DNA of 64,000 nt, taken from NCBI GenBank assembly GCA_008828725.1, contig MEHQ01001357.1, forward strand, positions 169,492 through 233,491. Reading direction: 5' to 3'. This DNA is from Saccharina japonica. Its lineage: Eukaryota > Sar > Phaeophyceae > Laminariales > Laminariaceae. This document shows positions 46,988 to 57,157 of the stretch, piece by piece (the stretch's first letter is position 1; each line of letters begins with the position of its first letter). The position numbers were made by a program, and so were the translations under genes. Under the pieces are notes generated by a model. The model saw nothing but the letters and a program-made list of their open reading frames with translations, was not told where the DNA came from and made no database searches.

Positions 46988-48169
46988 CTAATCCCATCCA
47001 GACTCGGCCCTCGGGGCCCTACGAACTTGGATGGTGCTCCAGAAGTAAAATCGTCTGGAAAAATATCGTCTACATCGACCTGAGGGACCAGTACGTGCGG
47101 AAGCCGTGACAGGGCATCTAGCAAGACATGTAGTACCCCTGCTCGCCATTCCGTCTGGAAAAGAGTCGTCTACATCGGCCTGAGGGACCAGTACGTGCGG
47201 AAGCCGTGACAGGGCATCTGGCAAGACATGTAGTACTCCTGCTCGCCATTCCAAAATCATGTCATATTCCGCGAGCCTGAGGGCCCATCTGTGTAACTTG
47301 GGGCACAGGTCGCGACTTCGAAACAGCCAGGTTATCGCGGAACAGTCGGTCACTACCTTAAACTGTCTACCGGCTAAATATGGTCGAAAGTGGTCTACCG
47401 CCCACAACACCCCCATGCATTCTCTCTCGGTGGGGCCTCTACGGGCGTCTGTGCGGGAGAACCTGTGGCTGGCAAAAGCAATTACGCGAGGCGTACCGTC
47501 GATGGTCTGCATGAGTACTGCCCCGGCGGCTATTGTGCTAGCGTCAGTGTGTAGCTCGAACGTGTTGTCGAGGTCATGGAAGGCAAGTACCGTGGGTGAG
47601 GCTAGAATCGATCGCAACGACTGAAACGCTTCCTCTTCGTCCGTATCCCAATTAATGAGCCGCTTGCGGGCGCGTTTTGACGCGAAGTCTCTATTGCGAA
47701 GGATGTTAGTAAAAGGGGCGGCTGTCAGACTATATTTGGGTATAAACTGTCGTAGGTAGCCCGTCAGGCTCAGGAATGTTCGGAGTTCCTCGACTGTCTG
47801 GGGTCTAGGCATGTGGGCGATAGCCTCTAGCTTGGTCGGTGCGGGTTGTAAGCCGGTGCTGTCAATGATCATGCCGAGGAACTCTTGGGTGGAGGATCCA
47901 AAAATGCACTTCGCGAAATTGACTGACAAGCCTGCTGCCAAAAGGCGGATCAGGACAAGTACGAGTGTGACTAAATGCTCCTCCCAGGTGTTGCTCGCGA
48001 CGAGAATGTCGCCTAGCCAACTAAACACCCCTTCTAGGCACCCCAGCGCTGACTTCACCCTCCGCGTGATCGCGGAAGGCAGAACTGTCAAACCGAAACC
48101 CGCTCTAGTGAACTCATACAACAACCCGTGCATCACGAAACGCGGTTTTGTGGCGGTCTTTCTCTGCAA
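46988..48169 (-). pseudogene. Gypsy reverse transcriptase (C-terminal half) and RNase H, catalytic Asp lost
   Basis: Minus strand frame from about 48140: FTRAGFGLTVLPSAITR, then the catalytic box FSWLGDILVAS, EFLGMIIDSTGLQP, LTGYLRQFIPKYS and INWDTDEEEAFQSL. RNase H follows with LHTDASTIAAGAVLMQ, RRGPTERECMGVLWAV, FKVVTDCSAITWLF and HVLPDALSRLPHV. The box normally reads [FYL]xDD; here codon 48013-48011 encodes Gly in place of the first Asp. The upstream RT half is in a different frame. Confidence 0.85.
47053..47252. repeat. 100-base tandem duplication at the RNase H end of gypsy pol
   Basis: 47053-47152 and 47153-47252 both hold GTCTGGAAAA, then GGGACCAGTACGTGCGGAAG and TGACAGGGCATCT. On the minus strand the ALSRLPHVLVPQ motif is therefore present twice. 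100 is not a multiple of three, so the frame shifts. Confidence 0.9.
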
Positions 48170-49059
48170 TTTCGATCTGGTGGAAACCGGAAGCCAGGTC
48201 TAGCTGCGTAAAATATCGTTTGCCTTTAAACCCATCGAAGATTGTTTGCATGTCGCCAAGTCCCCCGCTGTCTGATACCTAGAGTTTGTTGAGTACCCGC
48301 CAGTCAATGCAAGGTCGTAGGGTTCCGTCTTTCTTGCGTACACACAGGCATTGAGCCGCCCATGGTGAAACTGAAGCACGAATAATACCACGGTCGAGCA
48401 ACTTCTGGATCTCTGCTCTTATCATACGTCGTTCCTCGGGGGAGAAACGTCGTTGCTTGGCGGCGAAGGGGGTGCACGACTCGTTGATCAAGGGAATTTC
48501 TAGCTCACCGTTTAAGCAGGCCGGCACTCGTTTGGGGTCTACTGGGAACAGACCGTCGGCGATGAAAGTTTCAAGTATGCTGATGAGCCGTTGTTTCTGA
48601 AGGGCTCCTAGGGTCCCGAGGTTGGCATCAGCTGCCAGTACCTTGGTCGCCAAATCTATGCTCGGAACAGACGACGCGTCGGGGGCTTGCAGGGGGAGAG
48701 GTAGATCAACTGTGGGGGGGGGCTCGTCGAACAACGACTCGAATCGCGCGGCATCTCGTACGTTAAGAGCTATCATTCGAGCTATCACACTGTTACATTT
48801 GACCTCGGCGTTCTCCTTGCTGCGATTGACCAGTTTACAGTATACCGGGGATCCCGGCCACCACCACAACACTGCTCGCGCAACCCCTACTAGTGCTCCC
48901 TTCCTTAGATCGAATCATTCTGTAGGCAACATCTGCACCAGCTGTCTATCTTGCGGTTGGGGGCCTACTGCTGCTGTTTCTACCGCTATACTGGTGAAAC
49001 CGTCTACCGTGGTAGACTCCGCGACCTGCCTAACATCCCATTCTACAGTACTCTCATCC
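48170..49059 (-). pseudogene. Gypsy reverse transcriptase N-terminal half with upstream linker; stops and frameshift
   Basis: Minus strand: INRSK-type linker, ALGALQKQRLISILETF, then FSPEERRMIRAEIQKLLDRG, IIRASVSPWAAQCLCVRKKD and CIDWRVLNKL, the RT fingers. An in-frame TAG follows LNKL at about 48279. Beyond it the palm continues (YFTQLDLASGFHQIEIAEKD, about 48215-48150) and then shifts frame near 48140. Upstream (49058-48905) the frame stays open as far as a stop near FDLRKG and is then cut by the LTR fragment. Gag and protease are absent. Confidence 0.8.
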
Positions 49060-49076
49060 TCAACCCAACCGTAACA
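49060..49076 (-). repeat. 17-base remnant of the gypsy 5' LTR
   Basis: TGTTACGGTTGGGTTGA on the minus strand is identical to the first 17 bases of the 3' LTR and abuts pol-derived sequence directly. The rest of the 5' LTR, the primer site, gag and most of protease are deleted. Confidence 0.7.
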
Positions 49077-51480
49077 TATCTACAAAAGTCGCGGCTCCCG
49101 GCCTATTTTACTGCTGAACGTATATAGAGTTCTCGGTTGCCGGCTCTCATCATTCTGTTTTTTGTTGCCACTGGAGAACAAAACCACGACAAGCTGGTCC
49201 AAACAAAAAGAGCGGACATTATTCCGCCTCCGAAAGACCAATCAATGTAATGTTTGTACAAATATAAATAATATTTTATAATGAGGGGCAAGGGTATGGG
49301 CGGATCTGAATCCCAGACACCCCACTAACCCCCCCCCTTACATTGGAGGAGAGGACCGGACCGTTGTGATCCCAGGAAAAAACAAGTCAATTTTTTTTAT
49401 TACACCCCCCCCCCTCCCCCACCATCGGAAACAAAATAGGGGGGTCTCTAAAACCAAGTAAAAAAGGGAACAAAAAACGGATGAAAAATGGTTTTCGCTC
49501 ATTTCGTCCTGTGGTCACAGCGATCCGATTTGTTTTTCATTCTGGCCTTCCTACGAGTGTGGAGTCGTTTTCTCTTTTTTTTTCACGCCCTTGTGAGCGG
49601 GGGGGTCTTTCTAGGGAGCAAGGTTAGACTCACCCTCAAGTGGACCGATACCTTCTTGCTGCACCCGCCGCGAAGCGTGTGCAGCGGGGGAGCTGGGTCG
49701 GCACTGGTGCGTCAGGCGCAAAAGTTCAGATACACGGGCCTTTGTGGCCGTCGGTGTAGACAGCAATGTCCATCTCACGTTTGTGCGCGGAGGCAGACGC
49801 CATCAGAAAGGTGGATGGACATTACGTACACGGCCCTAGGTGCGTTTGCTAGAGGTACCTGTACTGTCTCATTAACCTGGCTTCGCCATCAAAGGAGGAG
49901 AGGACGTGTGACGACAAGCTGAAGACTGGGCTGGTTGACCCCTTCGGCGCGAGAATATTTATTTTACCAGACCAAGCACGATGAGTGCAACGAGGGAGAA
50001 AGCGAGGAACCGACTGGGAAGGACAGCAACGAGAGCGTGTACGGACGGAGCGGGTCGAGTGTGGTCGTGCTAGGACTGGCCAAAGCAGTTCCGGAGCAAC
50101 GGCGCCGGAAGCTCGCCGGAGCAGCGTCGCCGGAAGCTCGCCGGAGCAGCAACACCGCGGAGCCTACGGACGACATCGACCCGTGCCGCACGGACGAGTG
50201 GTTTGTTTGCTGACAACTATCTCGTTTTTTTCCGCTGAATTTTGGTATTAGGTCTGTGTGGATGACGTCACTGGTTTTGTAGAGAGACGCGGCAGAGATG
50301 GCGTGGATACCCCGGGTACCTTAATTGTGTGCCTGCATCGTGGAAGACCCCTTCTATGTGGAACGATTCCTAATCAGTGTCGATGTGTATGCTGTGCCTA
50401 ACACAGACGTTCAGGATATATTCGGGTAATTGTCAGTTGACGTGATGGCTTTGGTTGGCTGTTCTTTTTCACTGTGTGCCCGCGGACTGTCATTCTGGCA
50501 GCACTTCAGACAGAGGCTGCGTCCTCCATCTTGTCTCCACACCTACCGTGTGTTTTTGTACAGACAGCACTTCAGACAGTAGTACGCTGTAGTCGGTAAA
50601 TTCATTGGGAAATAGTGGGAGGGGGGGGGGGGGGGGGGGGGGGGGGGCGATGCTGCTGTACGAGCGTAGTCCAATGGAGATTGCGGGCGTATATTTCAGG
50701 TTTGGACACGCATATCAACATGCTGTAGGGATTTTATGTGTTCCTCTTCGGGCTTGTCTATCCTTTCCCTGCTAAGTAAGGGTCGATACGTCCTCTTTCG
50801 TTTTTCCCCCCTGAAATTTCGGTGTTTACTAAAATGGGTTGTAAACGAGTACGAGCTTCAGTTGCCTCGCTCATAATCGTCCACCAGGCACAAAACCGTC
50901 ACTACAGCAGCGCTCTCGGTAACCATCCGTGTGGTGGTCCCACTGCGGTCGGCCTGGCTCGTAGGCAGGTATCGGTGCCTCGGAGAGTGGAATCCATCAC
51001 CAACTCGTCGCGCTACGACGCCCAACGCTACAAAGGCTTGAGGTACAGCCCTCCGCGAGCTCGGTCGGTCGGGCACCTCGGTGCGGTCACTGTGTCAACT
51101 CGATTGTGAGAGCTCAGAAAGCTTTTGCGTCTTCTGCGCTCGCCCATGGCCTCTAAAAGAGCTCGGGGACGAGCCTGGCCAGCCTTATGTGTTCGTGAAG
51201 GGTGGCACGGCTCGCACGGTGGGCCTGCCCGACCCTCCTCACCCGGACCGTTACCTGAAAATCTTCGAGGCCTGTTTTTTCGGGGATGACGTTTTTCTGG
51301 TAAAACCAGAAAAATGCAGAAAAACCAAAAGCTTCTGGAAAAACCCGAAATTCACTTCTCGTTAAGATCGACCCTAAGTGTGCGTGTTCTTTAGGATTAT
51401 CTGATGGCTCTAGCACTTCTGTGACCACGGGCTGTGATCTTGCTAGATTAGACTATAGGGATTAGCAACTGAAACGAGTC
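49077..51480. other. Insert inside the split hAT-like element; no recognisable gene
   Basis: Poly-C run at 49408-49420, AT-rich stretch at 49240-49280, and a GAGCAACGGCGCCGGAAGCTC/GAGCAGCGTCGCCGGAAGCTC short tandem repeat at 50092-50150. A frame at 49488-49922 (144 codons) has no family motif. Confidence 0.4.
50622..50647. repeat. Long poly-G run
   Basis: An uninterrupted G run of about 26, preceded by GGGA. It could form a G-quadruplex; its length may be unreliable in the assembly. Confidence 0.85.
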
Positions 51481-51482
51481 TA

Positions 51483-51512
51483 ATGTGAAGACAGCAACAA
51501 CAACAACAACAA
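51483..51512. repeat. (CAA)n after GTGAAGACAG
   Basis: Same GTGAAGACA-(CAA)n junction as at 3080 and 8095, marking the end of a dispersed repeat. Confidence 0.8.
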
Positions 51513-52045
51513 TGATAATCATTTCCCCAAAACACCGCCAGACCCTAAGTAAAACCCAATAATCTGTCGAATTCCTAACTACCAGTATAATATTGATAGA
51601 CCTGGTCTAAAGCAATGATGTGCGGTTGTTTTATATATTGAATAGTAAGGTGGACTTCATTGTTCGTGTATCTTTGTCAGGTATTCAGGTGTGATTGCCT
51701 ACCCCATAAGTCAACGGTATTACGATTGAAGTATGTGCTGCACATTGCCAGACGCTAAATGACATAAAATTAGCTGTACGGTATACAGCACTGTATCTAT
51801 AATACCGGGTATTGTGAGGGTACGTGAGGGTATTACCTGCTGAGCTATAGAGGTAAAAGATCGATCGATTACCCAGCCCAGGATAATCCTTATAACACTC
51901 TCCCCCCCTCTGAACGGCGGGATATTTGGAACGTCGGTACCGTATACGGCCGTACGCCTACTACCCGCTTCGTTTCAATACCTGGGGAACCAGGGAGACG
52001 TGTTTTTCAGGGACGCACGCGCAAGCGTTTCTATAAAAGAAAACG

Positions 52046-52119
52046 TTCGAAGTGAGATTCGGACCCGTGTCCTCGACGACGTCAAATGTGAGGGTATTAC
52101 CAGCTGAGCTATAGGGGTA
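52046..52119 (-). pseudogene. tRNA-like sequence (SINE head or tRNA pseudogene)
   Basis: The minus strand has an A box ATAGCTCAGCTGGTA and, about 45 bases later, a B box GGGTCCGAATCTC. The acceptor ends do not pair, so this is not a functional tRNA. The A-box half with its flank (AAAGATCGATCGATTACCCAG) is duplicated at 51840-51900. Confidence 0.55.
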
Positions 52120-52210
52120 AAAGATCGATCGATTACCCAGCCCAGGGTAATCCTTATAACAGTATGCTAACAGGGGTATCAATTAATCTGGTGAGTGGTG
52201 ATACAGTAGT

Positions 52211-52473
52211 ACCGGCCCACTCAAAAGAAAGGCAGCCTGAGAAATTGAAAAATTAAGAAAGCTCTCAGCCTCGTCAGTGCATAAAATATAAGAAAGTGAC
52301 CCCCTCCTGTGGCTGGCCTGGGCTCAAGCCACCATTCATTTTACATCTTGAACGTCTTCTCGGGGACCAACATGAAATGAGAAAGCGCAGCATAAGAAAG
52401 TGTGCCTTCGTGCGCGTCAAGAATAAGAAAGTCAGCCTGAGCCCGATTGAAGGTTTCTTGTGAGAGGGTCGGT
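52211..52473. mobile_element. Short TIR element, family T1 copy 2
   Basis: 263 bases with ends ACCGGCCCACTCAAAAGAAA and TTTCTTGTGAGAGGGTCGGT in inverted orientation, each followed inward by a CAGCCTGAG block. Non-coding. Confidence 0.7.
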
Positions 52474-52537
52474 GCTGCTGTAGTCTTGCCTTGCCACTTG
52501 TCCCCCAATAGCATCATGCATGCACAGCAAGCGGAGG

Positions 52538-52608
52538 TCCCTTGTAGTCCAATGGTTAGGATATATGACTTTCAGTGTTAGGCCCGGTTCAATTCCGGCA
52601 GTCGAGCC
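52538..52608 (+). pseudogene. tRNA-Glu-like pseudogene
   Basis: TCCCTTGTAGTCCAATGGTT, then GGATATATGACTTTCAGTG, then CCCGGTTCAATTCCGG. The D arm, anticodon loop CTTTCAG (anticodon TTC, Glu) and T arm are recognisable. The anticodon stem is mispaired, one G-C pair is missing from the T stem, and the 3' acceptor strand does not match TCCCTTG. It is either a decayed tRNA gene or the head of a tRNA-Glu-derived SINE. Confidence 0.6.
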
Positions 52609-53828
52609 ATGTTACGGAGAGCAGCCCCTTGTGCTCCACGATTTTGTAGGCTTCGACAGCAAACCATATTCAAGTATATTGTGTCTGACCTGGTTGTCTC
52701 TTGATCCAACGAGCGGCGGATTTGGCCAGCAGGACGGGTCACGAGTATGCAGTAGCGTTCCATGTGTCGGATATGCAAGCGTTTCGTGCCAGTGATTCAG
52801 TATCAGCGCTCATTTCACAGGTTCACAGTGCTCAAGTTCACAGGTTCACAGTTTCAGAGTCTTTCGTGCTTTCCAAGTGATCGACATACCCCAAGCTTCA
52901 TCCAAGCCCACGCACGTTTGGTCGATCCCCTCCTTTGCTATCCCTCCGAGGTCCTATAACTCCGGGTCACTTACTAAAATATGGAACAATGTCTCCTGCT
53001 CGCCGTGACAGTTTGATCATGTTTGCATCCACTCATTATAACCGACGTCTTGAGTAGTCTAACCCTAACCGTCACAGATAGCCCTATTAATAGTAACCGG
53101 TAGGTGTATAGTACATTGTGCACCGGCAATGACTTCTTCACAACAATGTTTTTATACCTTGAAATCACGTCACCCCGTGCGCTGTGGTGGTGGCTCGGAA
53201 TCCATATATAAACAACATGTTTTTCACCGTAACACGCTGCCCTGTTCAATGATTTTGAGGCGTTTAACGTTACCATCCGGTTTTAATCGATTTTCCGAAA
53301 ATCGGTTAAAACCGGCTGAGAAAAACCGGTTTTATCCGGTTTTTTGTTTCGATAATAACGCCTCGTTATCCGGTTTTCGTTTTTTTTTTCGCCTCCCGGT
53401 GCCCACCTCTAGTCACAAACTAACTGAACTCCTGTGGGACAGAGAAAAACCAAACCAAAAAATATACGACGTATATATCATAAGACGTATGTACGTATTG
53501 TAGGTAAAGCAAGTGAAATGCGAACGTACCGGGTACGAGTACGTATAATTTGTTTAATTTCGCAAACGAGATTTTTTTTAATATATACCAGTACGACTAA
53601 CTTTCAGTTTATTCGTTTCCATTTAGCGTCAAATTATTAAACTTTCAGTTGCGGTACGTACCGGTAGCACTTCTGTGATCCATGTAATATTTATGATATA
53701 TATTTGCATGGGCTATTTAATACTGATGGTACGAACAACAAGACAGCAAGCAGTAGGCGCAATTCACGAGAAGCGGGACATAAAGGGTTGGCATTGATTG
53801 ATAATTCTCGTTGGGTGAAGGAGATAAC

Positions 53829-54113
53829 AACAGCCGATTTTCCTAGTTGAGAATGGCCTTTCCGATGAGAATGAAAATCGAAAATATTGGTTTGTGAATT
53901 GTACGAGATGTACTTCCCTTACAGTCAGTTTTTTCATTGTAAACTATTGTCAGCTGTGACACCCGTCGATGACAAGAAAAAAAACGAAATCGGCATCGGC
54001 AGTCTCAAGATATCGAGGATCCTTGATTTTTCGAGCCTGTCAAGGCCATATAAAATCGATTTTCATTCTCATCGGAAAGGCAATTCTCAATTAGGAAAAT
54101 CGGCTGTTAGATG
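53829..54113. mobile_element. TIR element with ~57-base ends
   Basis: AACAGCCGATTTTCCTAGTT and GAGAATGGCCTTTCCGATG at the left are mirrored by CGGAAAGGCAATTCTC and AATTAGGAAAATCGGCTGTT at the right. Interior of about 170 bases. Non-coding. Confidence 0.75.
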
Positions 54114-54195
54114 GTGTTGGAGGCAGGTTGGATTTTTTCTTTTAAAACAATTTAATTCGCAAAAAGAGTACGTAGAGTGGGTATCCCGATTCATG

Positions 54196-54541
54196 AACGG
54201 CCAGTGGGCCGGTTGCCTCTACGCCCCGGTGGGCTAGCAGGTAACCACGAAGCCTGTTAGCGTCGAGATCGCGAGTTCGAGCCCCGCCGAGTGCATGCTC
54301 GTAGGGACTTTTTCTTGCAAAAATATCTTGAATAAATAGCGGAAAGCGCGAGAGCGTGAGTTAGCAAAATTCGATGAAAATCGACGAGCGTTGGGAAGGC
54401 TGAACCCTCTGCGCGATAAAAATCAAGGCAAGAACCGTAGTGGGGGAGGAGGGAGAGGAGCCTACTTTGTGACCCCGGATCTGAGTTACGACTAGGTAGG
54501 GAGGGAGGAAGACGGAAGTGCGAAGATAATAAATGGGATGG
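54196..54541 (+). mobile_element. tRNA-derived SINE, family S1 copy 2
   Basis: tRNA-like head with GTGGGCTAGCAGGTAAC (A box) and GCGAGTTCGAGCCCCGC (B box), a body with GAGCCTACTTTGTGACCCC and GAGTTACGACTA, and a tail AAGATAATAAATGGGATGG followed by poly-A. The body and tail match the minus-strand copy at 34654-34980; the head looks like a different tRNA. Confidence 0.7.
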
Positions 54542-54781
54542 AAAAAAAAACAAAAAAAAAAGTGACAAGCCAAAACAAGAAAAAAGTGTATTGCTATTCT
54601 CATAAGAAGCCGGTAAATACACAGGTTTTAGTTTGGGCGGGACATTCATGCCGATTTGACCGCTCTTAGATCGCGAATTCTGAGCGTAATGTCTACAAGC
54701 GGGTACCCATTGTACGTTGTGTGTTTGTTATTACCATTTGTACGTGCAATTAATTGTGGTTTATAGTTAATTTATACCTAC

Positions 54782-54831
54782 AGCAGTACTCGTGCTGCAA
54801 TCCTGTACAGGATTGCAGCACGAGTACTGCT
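54782..54831. repeat. Perfect 50-base palindrome
   Basis: Every base from 54782 to 54806 pairs with its partner in 54807-54831, around the centre CCTGTACAGG. No spacer. It can form a cruciform. Confidence 0.95.
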
Positions 54832-54856
54832 TGCTGGCTGCTTGCTGCAGTGCTCG

Positions 54857-55337
54857 TAAATCCGCCCTGCAGGGCGGATTTATGAGATCTGCCTCGTTTT
54901 TTTATACTGTTTTTAGTGTGGGACATTTTTCACATTTTGTTTTTAAATTTAGCACTAACGCTAACCCTAACCCTAAGAACCCTAACCCCAACCCACGATA
55001 TACCGATCGATGTTGTTGTGGTTGGGGGTTAGATTTTTTTTTTTTTTTTTTTTCCTCCGGCGGATGGGTCAAAATAAAGCTTACGCCCTCCACACTTCCA
55101 CGTCTCACTTCGTGCACTTCGTGTCGTGTGTCAATTCACTCCATGCTCCCTCGGAAGTATCAGCCCTTCCTTGCTGTCTACGACCTTCGGTAACTTGAGT
55201 ATGTTGACCCGACCTGACAGAGAGTTAGGGTTAGTGGTGAATTAAAAAAAAAAATGTATAAAAATGCCCCCCACTAAAAACCGTATAAAAAGAACGAGGC
55301 ATATCTCGTAAATCCGCCCTGCAGGGCGGATTTACGC
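54857..55337. mobile_element. Foldback/TIR element with palindromic tips and telomere-type words inside
   Basis: Each tip is itself a palindrome (TAAATCCGCCCTGCAGGGCG, extending to GGATTTA, at 54857-54885 and 55309-55337). Inverted arms continue inward through CTGCCTCGTTTTTTTATAC and TTTTTAGTG for about 110 bases. The arms contain CTAACCCTAACCCTAAG (about 54962-54978) and its inverse GAGTTAGGGTTAGTG (about 55221-55235). A poly-T run lies at 55031-55051. A single tip half recurs at 62628-62645. Confidence 0.75.
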
Positions 55338-55359
55338 GCGCTGGTATACCAGGTATATA

Positions 55360-55735
55360 TATATATGTGTGTGTGTTCTTCGCATTAAACCTTCCTTTCT
55401 ACCCATCGACATCCAGCACACCCAGTGTCCGTGCTGATTCTTCATCCTAAAAAGGTACCAGTTCTGTGGTCACAAAACTACGACACAGAGATACTACGGT
55501 CAGGGCAGCAAGCAGAGCAGACAAAGCAATGCCATATACGACAGGCAAGACCTACCCTGCTAGCAATCCAGGTGTGCATGCAAGAGAAAAAAGCGAAAAA
55601 AAGCGAAAAAAAGTGAAAAGGAAAATAATAAAAAGTAAATATACTGAAGCAAATCAACAATCAAGCAACCAAACAAAAGCATCACAAAATAAAAGAAAGA
55701 AAGTGTCGTGCTTCTCCCAGAGGAGATGCGAGATC
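55360..55735 (+). mobile_element. Dispersed repeat family R1, copy 2
   Basis: Colinear and close to 41024-41405, from the (TG)n and TTCTTCGCATTAAACCTTCC start to GTGTCGTGCTTCTCCCAGA. It contains one more GCGAAAAAAA unit than copy 1. Confidence 0.7.
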
Positions 55736-55739
55736 CAAT

Positions 55740-57150
55740 AAAAAAAAAGTGTCGTATGTGTGTGTTGTGTGTGTGTTGTCTTCACATTAAACCCGTTATT
55801 TTTACTCAACCACATCAGTACACCCAGTGCCTGTCCTGATTCCTAATCCTAGAGAGATACAAATTCTGTGGTCACAGACTACTACTTTGAAACAGAGAAA
55901 AACCAAACAAAACAAACGCAAATTAATGGGTAAAGCAAGTGACATGCTAACGTACCGGGTACGAGAACACAACGACACGAGCTGAACCAAGAAATAAGCC
56001 CAAAAAGACAATAAAAATAATTATGAAATTAAACAGAATACAAATGACGCAGGGAGACAGAATCGCCCCTGTGTGTGTGTTCTTCACATTAAACCTTCCT
56101 TTCTACCCGTCGACATCCAGCACACCCCTCTATTAATAGAAGAAAAGCACACGTGCCCAAGAGGAACAGATATTTGCATGCGAATATTTTATACTTTGAA
56201 GGCGTACGAGTATATCATACGTTCAGGCAAGGAGTTCCTCTACACACCTACCTCCCGAAAAAAACAAACAAATCCCAATCAACCAATTATACGTATCATA
56301 ATGTAATATCTGTACGGGTCGCAGTTGCAGTAATCTTATACGACAGCAGTTGTAGTTCATCTTCATCTTCATATTGTACGTGCACAACATATATTAATAT
56401 TGATATTATAGTGGCTTCGTCAACCATGGTGTCGAAAGCGTGGTGAACTCTACAACTCCGCCCTGCTGACTGCTGACGGAGCGGCATCCAAGCATTCTCC
56501 CGGGGCCGAAATCAGATTTTCATATGGTAGGGATAACTGGTCTCTATGAATAGGACGGCGTCCATCCACCCTCAGCAGCAAACAGCAGCAACAACCAGTA
56601 CTGCTTGCTCCTTCCTTCATTCCTGGCAGATATTTCGTTACTCGTTGTCGCTTTGGTGCTGCTTCGTCATCGACACGGATCGTAGCCCGTGCTGCTCTGC
56701 TGTGTCATCCTTTGCGTCACTTCGGCGCCATCATCCGTTCCAATGTGAGTGATATGAAGGAGTGGTTAAATCGGACAAATGTGTAACACACTCGCGTCTC
56801 GTGTGCGTCGTGCATCGATAGATAGAAGTAGAGCTTTGCCACTCTGTGCGCAGTAGAGATACCTGCCAATTTTTCCTCCAGTCTCATCAATACAACAAAG
56901 AAAGGAGACACGTGTGCGTAAGTCGTCGCAAAAATAATGTCCTCCGCGCGACGAGGAATTTATCCGCGAGGCAATCGTGACCGAGGTGACGCCAGCTTCG
57001 GGCAGAATAGGCAGCCCCCATACCTCGTAGCGCAAAATGCTCTGTCTCCTCGTGTACGTGGTACAGGTACCAGTTACCATTCGTTACAAACAATAGCCCA
57101 ACCTCCGCTTAGCGTACCTGGTACCAGTTACAGGTACACAATACAAGCAA
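55740..57150. other. R1 fragments and unassigned sequence
   Basis: R1-like starts recur at 55757-55870 and 56066-56130. 56500-56800 contains CAGCAGCAA-type patches. No gene recognised. Confidence 0.5.
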
Positions 57151-57157
57151 TACGACA

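Larger units (their letters stand above)
43062..53411. mobile_element. hAT-like element, copy 4: complete ends, split by ~9.7 kb of insertions
   Basis: The ends are perfect 16-base inverted repeats, TAGAGGTGGGCACCGG at 43062-43077 and CCGGTGCCCACCTCTA at 53396-53411. The 8-base target duplication GTCACAAA lies at 43054-43061 and 53412-53419. The left piece (43062 to about 43390) aligns with 1209-1555, and the right piece (about 53075-53411) with 1740-2010. A TIR of this type with an 8 bp duplication is the hAT pattern. No transposase was found, so the ancestral element was about 0.7-0.8 kb and non-autonomous. Everything between the two pieces entered later or with them. Confidence 0.8.

Noticed and set aside
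46553-47083. 176-codon plus-strand frame
   Set aside because: Antisense shadow of gypsy pol.
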